Shown here: piece by piece, positions 6,558 through 6,846 of the stretch
Layout of the letters: every line of letters begins with the position of its first letter
Numbering within the stretch: position 1 is the stretch's first letter
Source: VBAS01 sp964444975
GTDB lineage: Bacteria; Bacteroidota; Bacteroidia; Chitinophagales; Chitinophagaceae
DNA: 6,846 nt
Assembly: GCA_964444975.1 (NCBI GenBank)
Contig: CAYUJD010000121.1
Span: 1-6,846 of the forward strand
Direction of reading: 5' to 3'
The notes under the pieces: model-generated
Told to the model about the DNA's origin: nothing
Databases searched by the model: none
Seen by the model: only the letters and a program-made list of their open reading frames with translations
Program-made: the position numbers and the translations under genes

Positions 6558-6812
6558 ATGATAAGAAGATTTTGTAAAATATCAGTTTTTATTTATTGTA
6601 CAGTTATACTGATATTCCCAAATTGCAAAAGCTCAAATCATTTCTGTTGTGAAGCAAGGGAAGTGGTTTCATATAACCAGCATCCCCTAATCAATGAGAA
6701 TCGTTTCGAAATCGATTCAAGCATTAATATTTACCACGTAAGAAAACGGTATTCAGAGAATCGCAATAACAGGGCATTGGGATATTTATATTTAATTAGG
6801 GTCTTCCTGTAA
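6558..6812 (+). CDS. Small probable lipoprotein, 84 residues, unknown function
   Basis: The ATG at 6558 opens an 84-residue protein with a basic start (MIRRFCK), a hydrophobic core (VFIYCTVILIF) and a lipobox-like FPNC with Cys23, the same position as the lipidated Cys in the gene at 5999. The lipobox is weak: Phe-Pro-Asn before Cys is not canonical. If it is not processed, the protein would be membrane-anchored by this segment. The mature part has a Cys pair (FCCEA) and then a charged region (VRKRYSENRNNR) and a hydrophobic end (YLYLIRVFL). The frame is open further upstream to a GTG at 6456, but that would overlap the preceding gene and bury the signal, so 6558 is preferred. It follows the interrupted lipoprotein by 49 bases and could be cotranscribed with it. 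No family is recognised. Confidence 0.5.
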   Translation: MIRRFCKISVFIYCTVILIFPNCKSSNHFCCEAREVVSYNQHPLINENRFEIDSSINIYHVRKRYSENRNNRALGYLYLIRVFL

Positions 6813-6846
6813 ATTCTAAGAGGGCCATTTGAGTTAAAAATCCAGA

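Overview
The window looks like chromosomal DNA from a member of the Bacteroidota, most likely near the Chitinophagales/Sphingobacteriales. The main evidence is one very large secreted protein that ends in a type IX secretion (T9SS) C-terminal sorting domain, preceded by the 'LPVELISFSA…YYRLK' module common in that phylum. The absence of Shine-Dalgarno sequences and the A/T-rich leaders before the start codons agree with this. The order-level placement is an inference from recall of similar proteins.

Layout from left to right: (1) 2-130, the last 42 codons of an unidentified plus-strand gene that runs in from outside the window. (2) 152-179, a GC hairpin with T-rich flanks on both sides that serves as a shared terminator for two convergent genes. 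(3) 178-5559 on the minus strand, a 1793-residue secreted S8 (subtilisin, Kp43-like) serine protease with a signal peptide, a probable two-part propeptide, an intact Asp/His/Asn/Ser catalytic set, a long train of beta-sandwich modules and the T9SS signal. (4) 5560-5998, a 439-bp AT-rich divergent intergenic region. It holds a 14-bp word that occurs once ahead of each divergent gene, in that gene's reading direction, plus two short perfect palindromes near its middle. (5) 5999-6508 on the plus strand, a small lipoprotein gene interrupted by one in-frame TAG. (6) 6522-6532, an 11-G homopolymer that can form one arm of a hairpin. (7) 6558-6812 on the plus strand, a second small probable lipoprotein of 84 residues.

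The protease is the only gene with a confident function: export by Sec, passage through the outer membrane by T9SS, then attachment to the surface or release, where it would degrade extracellular protein. The two small plus-strand genes match no family I recognise. They are visibly more AT-rich than the protease and look like a small accessory group of cell-envelope proteins. I see no tRNA, rRNA, CRISPR array, transposase or obvious defence system. The best leads for something undescribed are the divergent regulatory region, the amber-interrupted lipoprotein and the G-tract.
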